64,000 bases of DNA from Saccharibacillus sp. JS10 (GCF_024436065.1 NZ_JANFNS010000002.1:186001-250000), one strand, 5' to 3'; positions 23,936-33,524 are shown, counted from the first letter of the stretch. The notes: a model not told the origin generated them from the letters alone. Numbers and translations are program-made.

Positions 23936-26308
23936 ATGATATACAAAGACGCATCTCAAAAAGCGCAAACTCGCGTAAGCGATCTGCTTGCTCAAATGAC
24001 GCTGGAAGAAAAAGTCGCTCAACTTACCTCTGCTCGAACCGGCAGTATGATTTCCGATGTACAAAATTTCGTTTTCTCTGCCGAACTGACACGCGAAAAA
24101 GTCCCGCACGGTTGCGGATATATCGGCAGAATAGGCGGCGCGACCGATCTATTACCCGAAGAAATGGCGCGCGCCATGAATCGAATCCAAAAACATTTCG
24201 TGGAAGAAACCCGGCTTGGGATTCCGGTATTGTTCATGACGGAAGCGACATCCGGCGTACTAAGCCGTAACCATACGCTATTCCCGCAAAATATCGGAGC
24301 AGGCAGCATGTTCGATGAAGAACCGATCCGCCGTATGGCTGATGCGATGCGCCGCGAAATGATCGCGACAGGCGAACGTTGGGCGCTTGGACCCGTCGTC
24401 GATGTGATTCGCGATCACCGTTATGGTCGATATGAAGAATCATTTGGCGAAGATGCGTACTTGGTGAGTCAATACGGCACTGCTTATGTACAAGGGCTGC
24501 AATCCGAGGATCTAACGCAAGGAATTATCGCAACGCTTAAACATTTTGTTGCGCAAGGCATCAGTGACGGCGGACGTAACTGCGGACCGGTGCATGTGAC
24601 CGATCGCGAGTTGCTCGACGAATACGCCGTACCTTTTGAAGCAGCAATTCGTGATGCGGGCGCGCTATCCATCATGGCGGCGTACCATGAGATTGACCAT
24701 GTACCGGTTCACGCTTCTGCACATGTTTTGCGGCATTTGCTTCAAGAACGATTGGGCTTTGAAGGGCTGACAGTATCGGATGGCAACGGCATTCAGTTAA
24801 TCCAGTCGTTCCAAGAATATTGCGAGACGCAAGAAGAAGCGGTGAAGCTCGCACTCGAAGCCGGAATCGAATGTGAACTGGACTTTATGTTCGAAAAGTA
24901 TTTGCGGGGTCTTGTTGAAAAAGGTGACGTCGCTATTGAACTGGTCGATTCTGCCGTGCGCAAAGTATTGGATCTGAAATTCCGTCTCGGACTGTTCGAC
25001 CAGCCCTATGTAAACGAAGAAGCTACATCTTCGTCGGTCTGCACGCCGGATATGGTGGAGCTGTCCGAAGAAATGGCGCTGCGCACAATGACGCTGCTTA
25101 AGAACGAATCCAATCTTTTGCCCCTTGATCCGGCGCTCAAAAAAATCGCCGTGATCGGACCGCTTGCGCATGTCAAAGAATTTGGCTACAGCGATTACTC
25201 TTATCCGGCGCATATCGAAGATATGTATTATCATTCCGAAGGGTTGACGGAAGAAGAAGTACTAGCGCGTACGCTCTTTTTCAAAAAGAAAGATACCCGT
25301 TACGAAGATTTGTATCATCAAGATATGCCTACCGTATACGAAAGTATCGCGCAAGCGTTGCCGAATAGCGAAGTCGTTTACCGAATCGGAATTAAAGACA
25401 CGACCGATTACGAAGGCAATGCAGACTTTTACCAGATCGAAGAAGCAGTGGCAGCAGCGCAAGATGCGGATGTCATTATTGCGGTGTGCGGCGATACAAG
25501 CGGGATGGGACGGCAAAACGATAGCGGCGAATCGACCGACCGCGTCGAGATTACATTGTCGCCTGAGCAAAAAAAGCTACTCCGCGCATTGAAAGAAACC
25601 GGACGCCCAGTCGTGTTAGTCCTTTGCAACGCACGTCCATTAGAGTTATTGGAAGAAAGCCAATCGATGGATGCGATTCTCGAAGCTTGGAAACCGGGAA
25701 TGCGCGGAGGCAGCGCGATCGCGAAGACGCTAACGGGTGCATATAATCCGGGCGGGAAATTGTCGGTGACATTGCCAAAAGCCTTGGGACAATTGCCTGT
25801 ACACTATGCACAACTTGCGACGGGGCATAAGCAATTTTGGCGTGGGAAATATTTGGAGATGGATTTGGCGCCGTTGTATCCATTTGGTTATGGTCTAAGC
25901 TATACGACTTTTGCAGCGGAAAACGTAACGTTCCAGCAGACCGATACCGGCATCATCGTGAACGCAGATATTCGCAATACCGGCGACCGTGAAGGCGATC
26001 AAGTCGTACAAGTGTATGTGCGTAAAAAATACGCAAGCGTTCTGCAACCGGAACGCGAATTGAAAGCTTTCAAGCGCGTATCGATCGAAGCGGGTCAGTC
26101 GGCATCGCTGGAATTCAATATTGATTTTGATTCGATCGGCTATCACGACCGCGATCTGAAGCTGGTGCTCGAAAACGTACAATTGGACGTGATGCTTGGA
26201 TTTTCTTCGCAAGATATTCAAGCGGAAAAGACATTCCGATTGGAGTTTGCAGGCGGCAAACGAGAAATTCAGCGTAGAGTGTTTAGTAATTCAGTGTCTA
26301 TTCGCTAA
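23936..26308 (+). CDS. GH3 family beta-glucosidase/beta-xylosidase
   Basis: 790 aa. GH3 N-terminal barrel with the catalytic nucleophile Asp282 in GLTVSDGNG and substrate-loop motifs ESFGEDAYLVSQ and LKHFVAQG. The C-terminal alpha/beta sandwich follows (LLKNESNLLPLDP, AVCGDTSGMGRQNDSGE), then LYPFGYGLSYT and a fibronectin-III-like domain at the end. No signal peptide, so it is cytoplasmic and acts on imported oligosaccharides or glycosides. The ATG at 23936 is preferred (AGAGGGGG 9 nt before) over an upstream one at 23900. The cre-like site suggests glucose repression. Exact sugar specificity unknown. Confidence 0.92.
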   Translation: MIYKDASQKAQTRVSDLLAQMTLEEKVAQLTSARTGSMISDVQNFVFSAELTREKVPHGCGYIGRIGGATDLLPEEMARAMNRIQKHFVEETRLGIPVLFMTEATSGVLSRNHTLFPQNIGAGSMFDEEPIRRMADAMRREMIATGERWALGPVVDVIRDHRYGRYEESFGEDAYLVSQYGTAYVQGLQSEDLTQGIIATLKHFVAQGISDGGRNCGPVHVTDRELLDEYAVPFEAAIRDAGALSIMAAYHEIDHVPVHASAHVLRHLLQERLGFEGLTVSDGNGIQLIQSFQEYCETQEEAVKLALEAGIECELDFMFEKYLRGLVEKGDVAIELVDSAVRKVLDLKFRLGLFDQPYVNEEATSSSVCTPDMVELSEEMALRTMTLLKNESNLLPLDPALKKIAVIGPLAHVKEFGYSDYSYPAHIEDMYYHSEGLTEEEVLARTLFFKKKDTRYEDLYHQDMPTVYESIAQALPNSEVVYRIGIKDTTDYEGNADFYQIEEAVAAAQDADVIIAVCGDTSGMGRQNDSGESTDRVEITLSPEQKKLLRALKETGRPVVLVLCNARPLELLEESQSMDAILEAWKPGMRGGSAIAKTLTGAYNPGGKLSVTLPKALGQLPVHYAQLATGHKQFWRGKYLEMDLAPLYPFGYGLSYTTFAAENVTFQQTDTGIIVNADIRNTGDREGDQVVQVYVRKKYASVLQPERELKAFKRVSIEAGQSASLEFNIDFDSIGYHDRDLKLVLENVQLDVMLGFSSQDIQAEKTFRLEFAGGKREIQRRVFSNSVSIR

Positions 26309-26322
26309 ATGTAGGGCTCTAC

Positions 26323-26364
26323 AAGCAAAGCCGCTTATCATCGCGATAAGCGGCTTCCTGCTTG
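26323..26364. terminator. Hairpin between convergent GH3 and MFS genes
   Basis: A 12-bp perfect stem (26328-26339 with 26345-26356) extended by CAAGCA/TGCTTG outer arms. The T-run is weak on both strands, so termination is likely but not certain. Confidence 0.55.
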
Positions 26365-26384
26365 CTAGAACGTCTAGTACAGAA

Positions 26385-27695
26385 TTAAGCTGAACGCTGC
26401 GAATCAGCAGCTTTACGCAGCACGATAAAAGCAATCAGCGTCAAGATCAGATTGACGACCGCAACGATCCAATACGGCATTTGCAAGGCGGCGACTCGGC
26501 TTAAGCCTAAAGAGTCTTCGCCGAGCGATACGATCAAGCCGCCGAGCAGTGCGCCGATCGCGCCCATGCCCAGTGATAAGAATCGGAATACACTGCCGAC
26601 TCGTCCCAGCAGATGATCGGGAACGGTACGCTGAATAATCGACGAACGCACGACATTATAGGTCACGATAAAAAAGGCGGCGCAGAAATAACAAACTCCT
26701 ACGATATAAGGGCTACGCGTAAATCCTGCGATGCCATAGAAGATGCCTAGCGCAAGAAGCGACAGCAACATGACGGTGTTGGCTTCGTTGCGTTTGCGCC
26801 AGCGAGATACGGCTTGACTACCAATCACACTGCCTACCGTTGCGATTGCCAGCAAGATTCCGAAGCCAAACGAATTTAAGCCGAGTACGTCTTGTACGAA
26901 AAAGACTTGAGTAGCGACCATGCCTGAGAAAGTTAGCGTTACCAGAACCGACATAAGAGATAGTACTTGTAGTAAGAGGGTACTGCGTATGTATGTGAAG
27001 CCTTCTGACATTTCCCGAAGCCAACTTTTGCGCGAAGTTTTGACGGATGAGGTTGGCTCTGTCGGTGCAGCGTCAGGTCTGAAAGCACCGCGTAGCGTTA
27101 GCAAAATCAATATCGAAATCACGGCTGTAAAAGAATCCAGCATAAACGGGATAATCAGCCCAATCGTAACGATTAACCCGCCGAGCGATGCGCCGAGAAT
27201 ATCGCTCGTAATCAGCTGCCCTGCGGTAAATTGTCCGTTGGCTTTTTCAAGTCGGTCTGAATGGACGATGCGCGGAATCAAGGTCTGCACCGTGCTGTCG
27301 AAAGCAACCCGGCTCACGCCGATCAAAAAGGTGAATATCATTAAAAGCGGAATACTGATCATGTCCAGAGCGATACAGAGGGTCAATGCAATTAACGTAA
27401 TCGCACGCAGCAAGCTTGAGACGACGACGATGTTTTTACGCGAATACCGGTCGATCAGTACGCCAATCGGGAGGCTGAATAGCAGCCACGGCAGCCGCAT
27501 CGCAGTCGTGACGAGCGAAGCTTCGAATGTATCGCGGGTCATGTCGGATAGAAGCCACGGTACAGCCGTTAGCGTTAATCCATCTCCCAAAAAAGTGAGT
27601 GCTACAGCGGTAAACAACTTTTTGTAGTTCGAATTTTGACTTAAACTCAAATCCGGTGAAGGTGCTGCGGTCGTGAAAAAAGGCTTTTTTCCCAT
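26385..27695 (-). CDS. MFS transporter (MFS_3/enterobactin-exporter type)
   Basis: 436 aa with about 12 membrane helices. N-terminal FLGDGLTLTAVPWLLSDM and PIGVLIDRYSRKNIVVVSSLLRA; mid-protein LGLNSFGFGILLAIATVGSVIGS; late VRSSIIQRTVPDHLLGRVGSVFRF, all typical of the MFS_3 group of drug or siderophore exporters. The ATG at 27695 (AAAGGAGA 9 nt before) is preferred to the one at 27737. It is divergent from the ABC exporter pair, 224 nt away. Substrate unknown. Confidence 0.87.
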   Translation of the reverse strand: MGKKPFFTTAAPSPDLSLSQNSNYKKLFTAVALTFLGDGLTLTAVPWLLSDMTRDTFEASLVTTAMRLPWLLFSLPIGVLIDRYSRKNIVVVSSLLRAITLIALTLCIALDMISIPLLMIFTFLIGVSRVAFDSTVQTLIPRIVHSDRLEKANGQFTAGQLITSDILGASLGGLIVTIGLIIPFMLDSFTAVISILILLTLRGAFRPDAAPTEPTSSVKTSRKSWLREMSEGFTYIRSTLLLQVLSLMSVLVTLTFSGMVATQVFFVQDVLGLNSFGFGILLAIATVGSVIGSQAVSRWRKRNEANTVMLLSLLALGIFYGIAGFTRSPYIVGVCYFCAAFFIVTYNVVRSSIIQRTVPDHLLGRVGSVFRFLSLGMGAIGALLGGLIVSLGEDSLGLSRVAALQMPYWIVAVVNLILTLIAFIVLRKAADSQRSA

Positions 27696-27851
27696 TTTTC
27701 GAAATCTCCTTTGACAAAATTTGAAATTTCCGAACATCAGATCGTTATTTCCAAACTAGGAAGGGTAAATAAATTTTAACATATACCTGTATAAACGCGC
27801 CGGTTTGTAAAAAGGTTAACGTTTGTCAGCCTCATGTGAATTTTAATTCGG

Positions 27852-27857
27852 TATAAT
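27852..27857 (+). promoter_or_regulatory. Candidate -10 box for the ABC exporter operon
   Basis: A perfect TATAAT 62 nt before the start codon. No convincing -35 hexamer at 16-18 nt, so the call is weak. Confidence 0.35.
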
Positions 27858-27919
27858 GAATATATTGTCCGTCGGTTAATTCTTTTTCCACTACAGTAGC
27901 AGGGGTCGGAGGAATCATT

Positions 27920-29677
27920 ATGTCGCTAGTCTTTGCCTTTTTAAAGAAGTACCGCACTGCATCTTTGCTGGCGCTTCTCATGATGGTGATCGAGCTGACC
28001 GTCGAGTTGGCACAACCTTACTTGATCTCGAAAATCATTGATGATGGCATCACCAATTCGAATTTAAGCGTCGTCTGGATGTGGGGAGGCGTGCTGCTGA
28101 TCGGAACCTTTTTCGCTTTTGCGGCAGGGGTTGCCAGTTCTTTTTTCGCATCGTATGCCAGTCAAGGATTTGCAAGCGATTTACGGGAGACGCTGTATGA
28201 CAAAGTGCAATCGTTCTCGTATTCGGTATTTAGTAAGTTCGCCACGTCTTCGCTGATTACACGCATGACCGGCGATATTACGATGCTGCAAGACACGATC
28301 TTCATGAGTTTGCGTTTTATGACGCGGGTTCCATTGGTCGTCATCGGTAGCGTGGCAATGGCGATGGTCGTCAATTTTAAATTGGGATTAATGCTAGCGC
28401 TTACCGTTCCACTGCTATTGGTATTCGTGCTATGGATTATGCGCCGCGCAGGTGCGATGTTCAAAAATGTACAAAAACGCCTCGATAAAGTAAACGGTGT
28501 GATTCAAGAAAATCTGACCGGTATTCGTCTGATACGCGTTTTTGTACGGATGAAGCATGAAAATGGTCGTTTCGCGGCTTCCAGCAATAAATTAATGAAA
28601 AACACGGTATCGGCTTTGCGTTTAACCGAGACTACGATGCCTTTCATCATGCTGGTGATGAATGCGTCGATTATCGCGGTATTGTGGTTCGGACGCGGAT
28701 ATATTGCATCGGGTAGCGCGAGTGTCGGCGAAGTCGTTGCGGTGGCAAACTACGCGCTGCGCACGATCGGAGCATTGTCTGCATTTTCGTGGATTGCGGT
28801 TACTTTTTCCCGCGCAGGCGCTTCGTCTCAACGGGTTAAAGAAGTGCTGGATACGTCGGACGGCGAATTCGTACAGACAGATGCTCAAGCCAAACCTATT
28901 TCGGCGGAATATCAATCTAAAGAAGTTGCGATCGCAGGTGCAGTCGAGTTCCGTAACGTCTCGTTCAACTATCCGACCAGCGAGATTCAAGTGTTGGAAA
29001 ATATCTCGTTTGGAATCGGTGCGGGCAAACGGGTAGCGATCATGGGCGCGACGGGATCAGGCAAATCGTCTTTGGTGCAACTGATTCCGCATTTGTATGA
29101 TCGGGAGGAAGGCGAGATTTTGATCGACGGTCGAAATATCGATGACTGGGATACGGAGCATCTACGCCGCAGTATCGGGTATGTGCCGCAAGAAGTATTG
29201 CTGTTTACCGGCTCGATTCGCGAAAATATCGCGTGGGGCAGAGAAGATGCTACATTCGAAGAAATCGTAGAAGCGGCTAAAATTGCACAGATTCATGAAA
29301 CGGTTGAAAAGTTGCCGAACGGTTACGATACGCAGCTTGGGCAACGCGGCGTTAACTTGTCAGGCGGACAAAAACAACGGTTATCGATTGCTCGCGCATT
29401 GGTGCGCCGTCCGTCGATTTTGATTTTGGATGACAGTACAAGTGCACTGGATTTGGCGACAGAAAGCCGATTGCTTGGAGCTTTAGAAGATATTTCGTGT
29501 ACGACATTTTTGATCACGCAAAAGATTAGCTCGACGCAAGCTGCCGATCTGATTTTGCTGCTGGATGAAGGGCAATTGATTGCCAGCGGTACTCATCAAG
29601 AATTGATGCGCACATCGGAACTGTACCGTCATATTTACGAATCTCAATTCGAACAGGGGGAAGCGTTGCATGCCTAA
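27920..29677 (+). CDS. ABC exporter half-transporter, catalytically degenerate subunit
   Basis: 585 aa: six-helix membrane domain (1-~320) and ATP-binding domain. Walker A is GATGSGKSS, signature NLSGGQKQ (canonical), but Walker B is ILILDDSTSALD, with Asp where the catalytic Glu should be, and the H-loop His is replaced by Gln (ITQKISS). This is the usual pattern of the degenerate partner in heterodimeric exporters such as YheI/BmrC or TM287. The second subunit overlaps it by 8 nt. Probable multidrug or lipid export; the substrate cannot be predicted. GGAGGAATC precedes the ATG. Confidence 0.9.
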   Translation: MSLVFAFLKKYRTASLLALLMMVIELTVELAQPYLISKIIDDGITNSNLSVVWMWGGVLLIGTFFAFAAGVASSFFASYASQGFASDLRETLYDKVQSFSYSVFSKFATSSLITRMTGDITMLQDTIFMSLRFMTRVPLVVIGSVAMAMVVNFKLGLMLALTVPLLLVFVLWIMRRAGAMFKNVQKRLDKVNGVIQENLTGIRLIRVFVRMKHENGRFAASSNKLMKNTVSALRLTETTMPFIMLVMNASIIAVLWFGRGYIASGSASVGEVVAVANYALRTIGALSAFSWIAVTFSRAGASSQRVKEVLDTSDGEFVQTDAQAKPISAEYQSKEVAIAGAVEFRNVSFNYPTSEIQVLENISFGIGAGKRVAIMGATGSGKSSLVQLIPHLYDREEGEILIDGRNIDDWDTEHLRRSIGYVPQEVLLFTGSIRENIAWGREDATFEEIVEAAKIAQIHETVEKLPNGYDTQLGQRGVNLSGGQKQRLSIARALVRRPSILILDDSTSALDLATESRLLGALEDISCTTFLITQKISSTQAADLILLLDEGQLIASGTHQELMRTSELYRHIYESQFEQGEALHA

Positions 29678-31523
29678 TGGATGGACAGAAGCTTTCCGTC
29701 AGCCCAGACCGCCCGTTATTGCCGATCCTTCCAAAGCCAGCGGCGAGTATAAAAAGAAAAAGCGGGCGAAAAATGTCTCCGGCACGTTAGCTCGGATCTG
29801 GAAGTATTTAGCGCAGCGCAAGCTGAAGTTGAGTCTGGTTTTGTTTATGGTCGTGCTTAGCTCGGCTTTGTCACTGCTGGGTCCGTATATGATCGGCGTC
29901 GCGGTCGATGATTATTTGAGCGGCGACGGAGCTTTTTGGGGACTGGGATGGGTGTGGTTCCTCGTTGTACTTGGCATCGTGTATGTACTTGGACCGATCA
30001 CGATGTTTTTACAAAGTATATGGATGATCGAAATCGCACAAGAAACGGTGTACCGGATGCGCGTGGATCTATTTTCGCATCTACATAAGTTGCCGATTCC
30101 GTTTTTCGGGAAACGTCAGCAAGGCGAATTGATGAGCCGGGTGACGAACGATATCGAGAACGTGAGCGCGACGCTGAACAGCTCAGCGATTCAGATTTTT
30201 TCGAGTATTCTGATTTTGTTCGGGACGCTTGGCGTAATGCTGAGTCTAAGCCCGCTGCTTACGCTGCTAACTTTTATCGTCGTGCCGCTGATGGCGGTTG
30301 GGATGCGCTGGATTACACGCCGCACCGGGCCGCTGTTCAAAGAACGCCAAAGCAATCTCGGTGATCTGAACGGTTATATCGAAGAAACGTTGTCGGGTCA
30401 ACGCATCATTAAAGCTTTTTCGCAAGAAGACCGGGTAAAAAAAGAATTCGCCGTACGTAATGAAAAAATTCGGTTGTCTGGATTTTGGGCGCAAACGATC
30501 TCGGGCATGATCCCAAAGCTGATGAACAGTCTGAACAATCTGAGTTTTGCATTGGTTGCGGGGATCGGCGGGATTTTGGCGATCAACGGTCAAGTGACGA
30601 TCGGCGTCATTATCGTATTCGTCGAATACGCGCGTCAGTTCACGCGTCCGCTGAACGATCTGGCGAACCAATGGAATACGCTGTTATCTGCGATAGCGGG
30701 TGCGGAGCGGGTATTCGAGATCATGGACGAAGAAGTCGAAAACAAAGACGAAGGCAAAGCATCGAAGCTTGAACATATCGAAGGCGCGGTGAAGTTCGAA
30801 CGGGTATCTTTCGGCTATGACGAAGGACGCAATACATTATCGGATATTTCGTTTGAAGCGAAGCCCGGCGAGACGATTGCTTTGGTCGGTCCCACCGGAG
30901 CAGGCAAAACGACGCTGATCCAACTGTTATCACGTTTCTATGATGCAAGCGGCGGCAAAATCACCATCGATGGCAAAGAAATCGGAAGTATCCAGCGCGA
31001 AAATTTACGTTCGCATATGGCGTTTGTGCTGCAAGAAACATTTTTGTTCGAAGGGACAATTCGCGACAATATCCGGTACGGACGATTGGATGCGACAGAC
31101 GAAGAGATCGAAGAAGCAGCGAAGCTTGCGAATGCCCATTCCTTTATCGTCCGGCTGCAAGGCGGATATGATAAAATGCTAAGCAACGGCGGTAGCGGCA
31201 TCAGCCAAGGTCAAAAGCAATTGCTTGCGATTGCGCGCGCGATGCTTGCCGATCCGGCGATTCTGGTACTGGACGAAGCCACGAGCAGTATCGATACCGT
31301 CACAGAAATTAAGATTCAGCAAGGCTTGCAGCGTCTGATGAAAGGTCGAACAAGCTTTGTGATTGCGCATCGTCTCAATACGATTCGGCAAGCCGATCAG
31401 ATTTTGGTACTGAAAGACGGCGGGCTGCTTGAACACGGTTCGCATGACGAACTCCTTGAGCAAGGTGGATTTTACAGCGGGCTGTATCACGGGCAAGGCG
31501 TGGAAGGCGAAGCCGGAGATTGA
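29670..31523 (+). CDS. ABC exporter half-transporter, catalytic subunit
   Basis: 617 aa. Hydrophilic N-terminus (about 45 residues, KKKKRAK), six-helix membrane domain, then an ATP-binding domain with GPTGAGKTT, ILVLDEATSSID (intact catalytic Glu) and IAHRLNT (H-loop). Its signature is GISQGQKQ instead of LSGGQ. Together with the preceding gene, the intact parts form one full and one degenerate ATP site, as in known asymmetric exporters. Translation is coupled: its ATG lies inside the end of the upstream gene. GGGGGAAG precedes the start. Confidence 0.92.
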   Translation: MPNGWTEAFRQPRPPVIADPSKASGEYKKKKRAKNVSGTLARIWKYLAQRKLKLSLVLFMVVLSSALSLLGPYMIGVAVDDYLSGDGAFWGLGWVWFLVVLGIVYVLGPITMFLQSIWMIEIAQETVYRMRVDLFSHLHKLPIPFFGKRQQGELMSRVTNDIENVSATLNSSAIQIFSSILILFGTLGVMLSLSPLLTLLTFIVVPLMAVGMRWITRRTGPLFKERQSNLGDLNGYIEETLSGQRIIKAFSQEDRVKKEFAVRNEKIRLSGFWAQTISGMIPKLMNSLNNLSFALVAGIGGILAINGQVTIGVIIVFVEYARQFTRPLNDLANQWNTLLSAIAGAERVFEIMDEEVENKDEGKASKLEHIEGAVKFERVSFGYDEGRNTLSDISFEAKPGETIALVGPTGAGKTTLIQLLSRFYDASGGKITIDGKEIGSIQRENLRSHMAFVLQETFLFEGTIRDNIRYGRLDATDEEIEEAAKLANAHSFIVRLQGGYDKMLSNGGSGISQGQKQLLAIARAMLADPAILVLDEATSSIDTVTEIKIQQGLQRLMKGRTSFVIAHRLNTIRQADQILVLKDGGLLEHGSHDELLEQGGFYSGLYHGQGVEGEAGD

Positions 31524-31546
31524 TAAGGTGGAGGGGGATTTAAGAT

Positions 31547-31804
31547 TTGTTGATTTACATCGTACTTGGATTGATGGTCATCTCAGCTGCGATGATCGGA
31601 TACCGCTTCAAGCGTTACGGAGCAGAGTATCGCTTGGTCGAAAATGCCGCGATGATTATCGTGGTAGCTGTCGCGGCTTCCGTCAATGCGGAGGGCGGTT
31701 GGTTCAGCTGGATTAATTATATCTATATCGCGCTTGGAGCGGCGTATATCGTGTACGGGGCTTATGGGAAATATAAAGGCGGTACAGACGGATACGGACA
31801 ATGA
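31547..31804 (+). CDS. Small membrane protein downstream of ABC exporter
   Basis: 85 aa with a TTG start; GGAGGGGG lies upstream. Three hydrophobic segments (LIYIVLGLMVISAAMIGY, AAMIIVVAVAASVNA, INYIYIALGAAYIVYGAY) and a short polar tail KYKGGTDGYGQ. It starts 24 nt after the ABC operon and precedes the operon terminator, so it is probably co-transcribed. Function unknown; it may be an accessory part of the exporter or unrelated. I do not recognise a family. Confidence 0.65.
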   Translation: MLIYIVLGLMVISAAMIGYRFKRYGAEYRLVENAAMIIVVAVAASVNAEGGWFSWINYIYIALGAAYIVYGAYGKYKGGTDGYGQ

Positions 31805-31822
31805 TAGCAAATAATAACGAGT

Positions 31823-31870
31823 AAAAAAGCCGGAACCTTTTCGCTTAAGCGTAGAGGTTCCGGCTTTTTT
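31823..31870. terminator. Bidirectional terminator after ABC operon
   Basis: A 15-bp perfect stem (31823-31837 with 31856-31870) with A6 on one side and T6 on the other; the loop contains a further CGCTTAAGCG palindrome. Confidence 0.9.
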
Positions 31871-31891
31871 AATACGGACGAACACAGTCGC

Positions 31892-32506
31892 CTAAACAGT
31901 TGTTTCTGTTTCAGTCGAAAAGAGCGCTGCCTCATACTCGCTTTTTAATATCGAATAAGCGGCAAGATCGACGTAACGTCCTTTTTCGAATTCGTGTTGG
32001 CGCAGGATGCCTTCTTGAACGAAATGAAGTTTGTCCATCAGCTTAATTGAAGCAGCATTGTCTGGATCGACGCGGGCTTCGATCTTGTTCGCTTCAAGTG
32101 AATGAAAGCCGAAATGCAAGACAGCGCTGATCGCTTCTGGCATCAAGCCTTTTCCCCAATGTTGCCGAGCCAGATCGTAACCGATCTCCATTCGGTGATG
32201 TTCTTTTTCAATACCAAGAAAGCCGCAAGTTCCCACAAAGTCACCGGTCGCTTTTTCTTCGATCATCCAACGTAGACCCGTCTGCTCTTGGAAAATCCGA
32301 GCGTGCCAGTTCATTTCGTCGTCGGCTTCTTCAATCGATTGAAAAGCTTCAAGCGGGAGATAACGCATCACTTCTTCATCTCCGTATAAGGCGAATAGCC
32401 CTTCGCGGTCGCTAGGCTTCGCTTGTCGTAATAGGAGTCGCGGCGTCTCTAACCTCGGAAACACACTCCAATCGAAATTTATCGATTCAATCTTGAATTC
32501 ACTCAT
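31892..32506 (-). CDS. GNAT family N-acetyltransferase (RimJ/RimL type)
   Basis: 204 aa. The order LETPRLLLRQAKPSDREGLFALYGDEEVMRYL, FVGTCGFLGI, RMEIGYDLARQHWGKGLMPEA (acetyl-CoA loop) and EARVDPDNAASIKLMDKLHF is typical of the RimJ/RimL-like GNATs that acetylate protein N-termini or small amines. The target is unknown. The ATG at 32506 overlaps the upstream gene's TGA (ATGA), so the two genes are translationally coupled. The longer in-frame start at 32536 lies inside the upstream gene and has no binding site. Confidence 0.88.
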   Translation of the reverse strand: MSEFKIESINFDWSVFPRLETPRLLLRQAKPSDREGLFALYGDEEVMRYLPLEAFQSIEEADDEMNWHARIFQEQTGLRWMIEEKATGDFVGTCGFLGIEKEHHRMEIGYDLARQHWGKGLMPEAISAVLHFGFHSLEANKIEARVDPDNAASIKLMDKLHFVQEGILRQHEFEKGRYVDLAAYSILKSEYEAALFSTETETTV

Positions 32507-32973
32507 CTTTTTAATTCCTCCAATGTTTCTTGCCATCTTTGAACAACGGCTTGTAGATCATGAAGCTCAATCGTAATTCCGCTTGTTAAAGTCGCATATT
32601 TTGCTACATCAGCACGCACTTCACGTATTTTTGCTACGAACCGTGCGCGAGGATGCTTGGATTGTTCAAGCTCTGGTAACGTTTGGGCTTGTAGGGAGAT
32701 CGTATAAGAGACGCCTTCGTATACGACTCCAATTAACGCTTTGCCGGTGCGGAGCATATTTCCGGTCGTTGTGGTTCCGAGCCACAAAGCAATCCGCAAT
32801 TGCTCGGAAGATTCCGCATACACTTCGCCTGCACTTACCATCGCTTGATGCGGATATCCGTCTTCGTCTACGGTATGCAACGTCATCGCAAGATGCGCTT
32901 TATCTTGCAAATGCGTACCGTCAAACAACTGGTATAGCGTATCGTCTAGATTCATTTGTGCCTTTTTTGTCAT
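32503..32973 (-). CDS. Pyridoxamine 5'-phosphate oxidase-like (FMN-binding split barrel) protein
   Basis: 156 aa. The sequence LAMTLHTVDEDGYPHQAMVSAGEVY..., LRIALWLGTTTTGNMLRTGKALIGVVYEGVSYTISLQA fits the split beta-barrel of PNPOx-like flavin-binding proteins. The DEDGYPH and TTGNML segments correspond to typical flavin or substrate contacts. The reaction is unknown. GGAAGGCGATTGGGATG sets the start at 32973. Coupled by a 4-nt overlap with the acetyltransferase that follows. Confidence 0.7.
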   Translation of the reverse strand: MTKKAQMNLDDTLYQLFDGTHLQDKAHLAMTLHTVDEDGYPHQAMVSAGEVYAESSEQLRIALWLGTTTTGNMLRTGKALIGVVYEGVSYTISLQAQTLPELEQSKHPRARFVAKIREVRADVAKYATLTSGITIELHDLQAVVQRWQETLEELKR

Positions 32974-33050
32974 CCCAATCGCCTTCCTTATGTAAAAAGT
33001 ACGGGCAGCTCTAGAGTGCGAGTCTGCCCGTTTTCTAACCTTTGATTTGC

Positions 33051-33524
33051 TTACACCGGGTCTACTTGTACCGCGACTTGCTTGCCGCTGACTTGAATTC
33101 CGGTTTTTTTCGTGCCGCTGTCTTTGAGATCGCGCAATAATTCTTCGAGTAGTTCTTTTGCTTTCGCGCCTTCTTTGCCGGAGACTTTAACGACGAATTG
33201 CACGGAATCGCCGCTTGCGAGAATACGCTGCGCTTGATTTTTTTTCGTATCGTAATCGTGTTCTTCGATATTTGCGGTCAATCGAATTTCTTTCACTTTT
33301 GCTGGACGTGCCGCTTTTTTCTCTTGCTGTTTGTTTTCTTTGGCTTTACCCGAAGAAATGAGGGTGCAAGGAGGTGGGCTAGAGTACAGCGAAGTGCAGA
33401 CCAGATCCACGCCCAAATCTTTAGCAAGTTTTAGGGCGTCTTTAGTCGGCATAATTCCTAACGCTTCGCCATTCACGCCCGTTACATCCACTTCGGCAGC
33501 TTTGATTTTTTCATTTTTAATCAT
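33051..33524 (-). CDS. Divergent translation initiation factor IF-3 paralogue
   Basis: 157 aa, close to IF-3 size. The IF-3 N-domain pattern is clear (NEKIKAAEVDVTGVNGEALGIMPTKDALKLA, DLV, PP), the basic linker (KENKQQEKKAARPAK) is present, and the C-domain begins with KEIRLTANIEEHDYDTK. But conserved rRNA-binding parts are changed: the usual CK-x-MDYGK segment reads CTLISSGKAK, and the C-domain basic loop (KxxxxFRGRE in normal IF-3) is VQFVVKVSGKEG. The usual infC-rpmI-rplT neighbours are absent. So it is probably a second, specialised IF-3. GGAGTTTATTCC precedes the ATG. Confidence 0.8.
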   Translation of the reverse strand: MIKNEKIKAAEVDVTGVNGEALGIMPTKDALKLAKDLGVDLVCTSLYSSPPPCTLISSGKAKENKQQEKKAARPAKVKEIRLTANIEEHDYDTKKNQAQRILASGDSVQFVVKVSGKEGAKAKELLEELLRDLKDSGTKKTGIQVSGKQVAVQVDPV

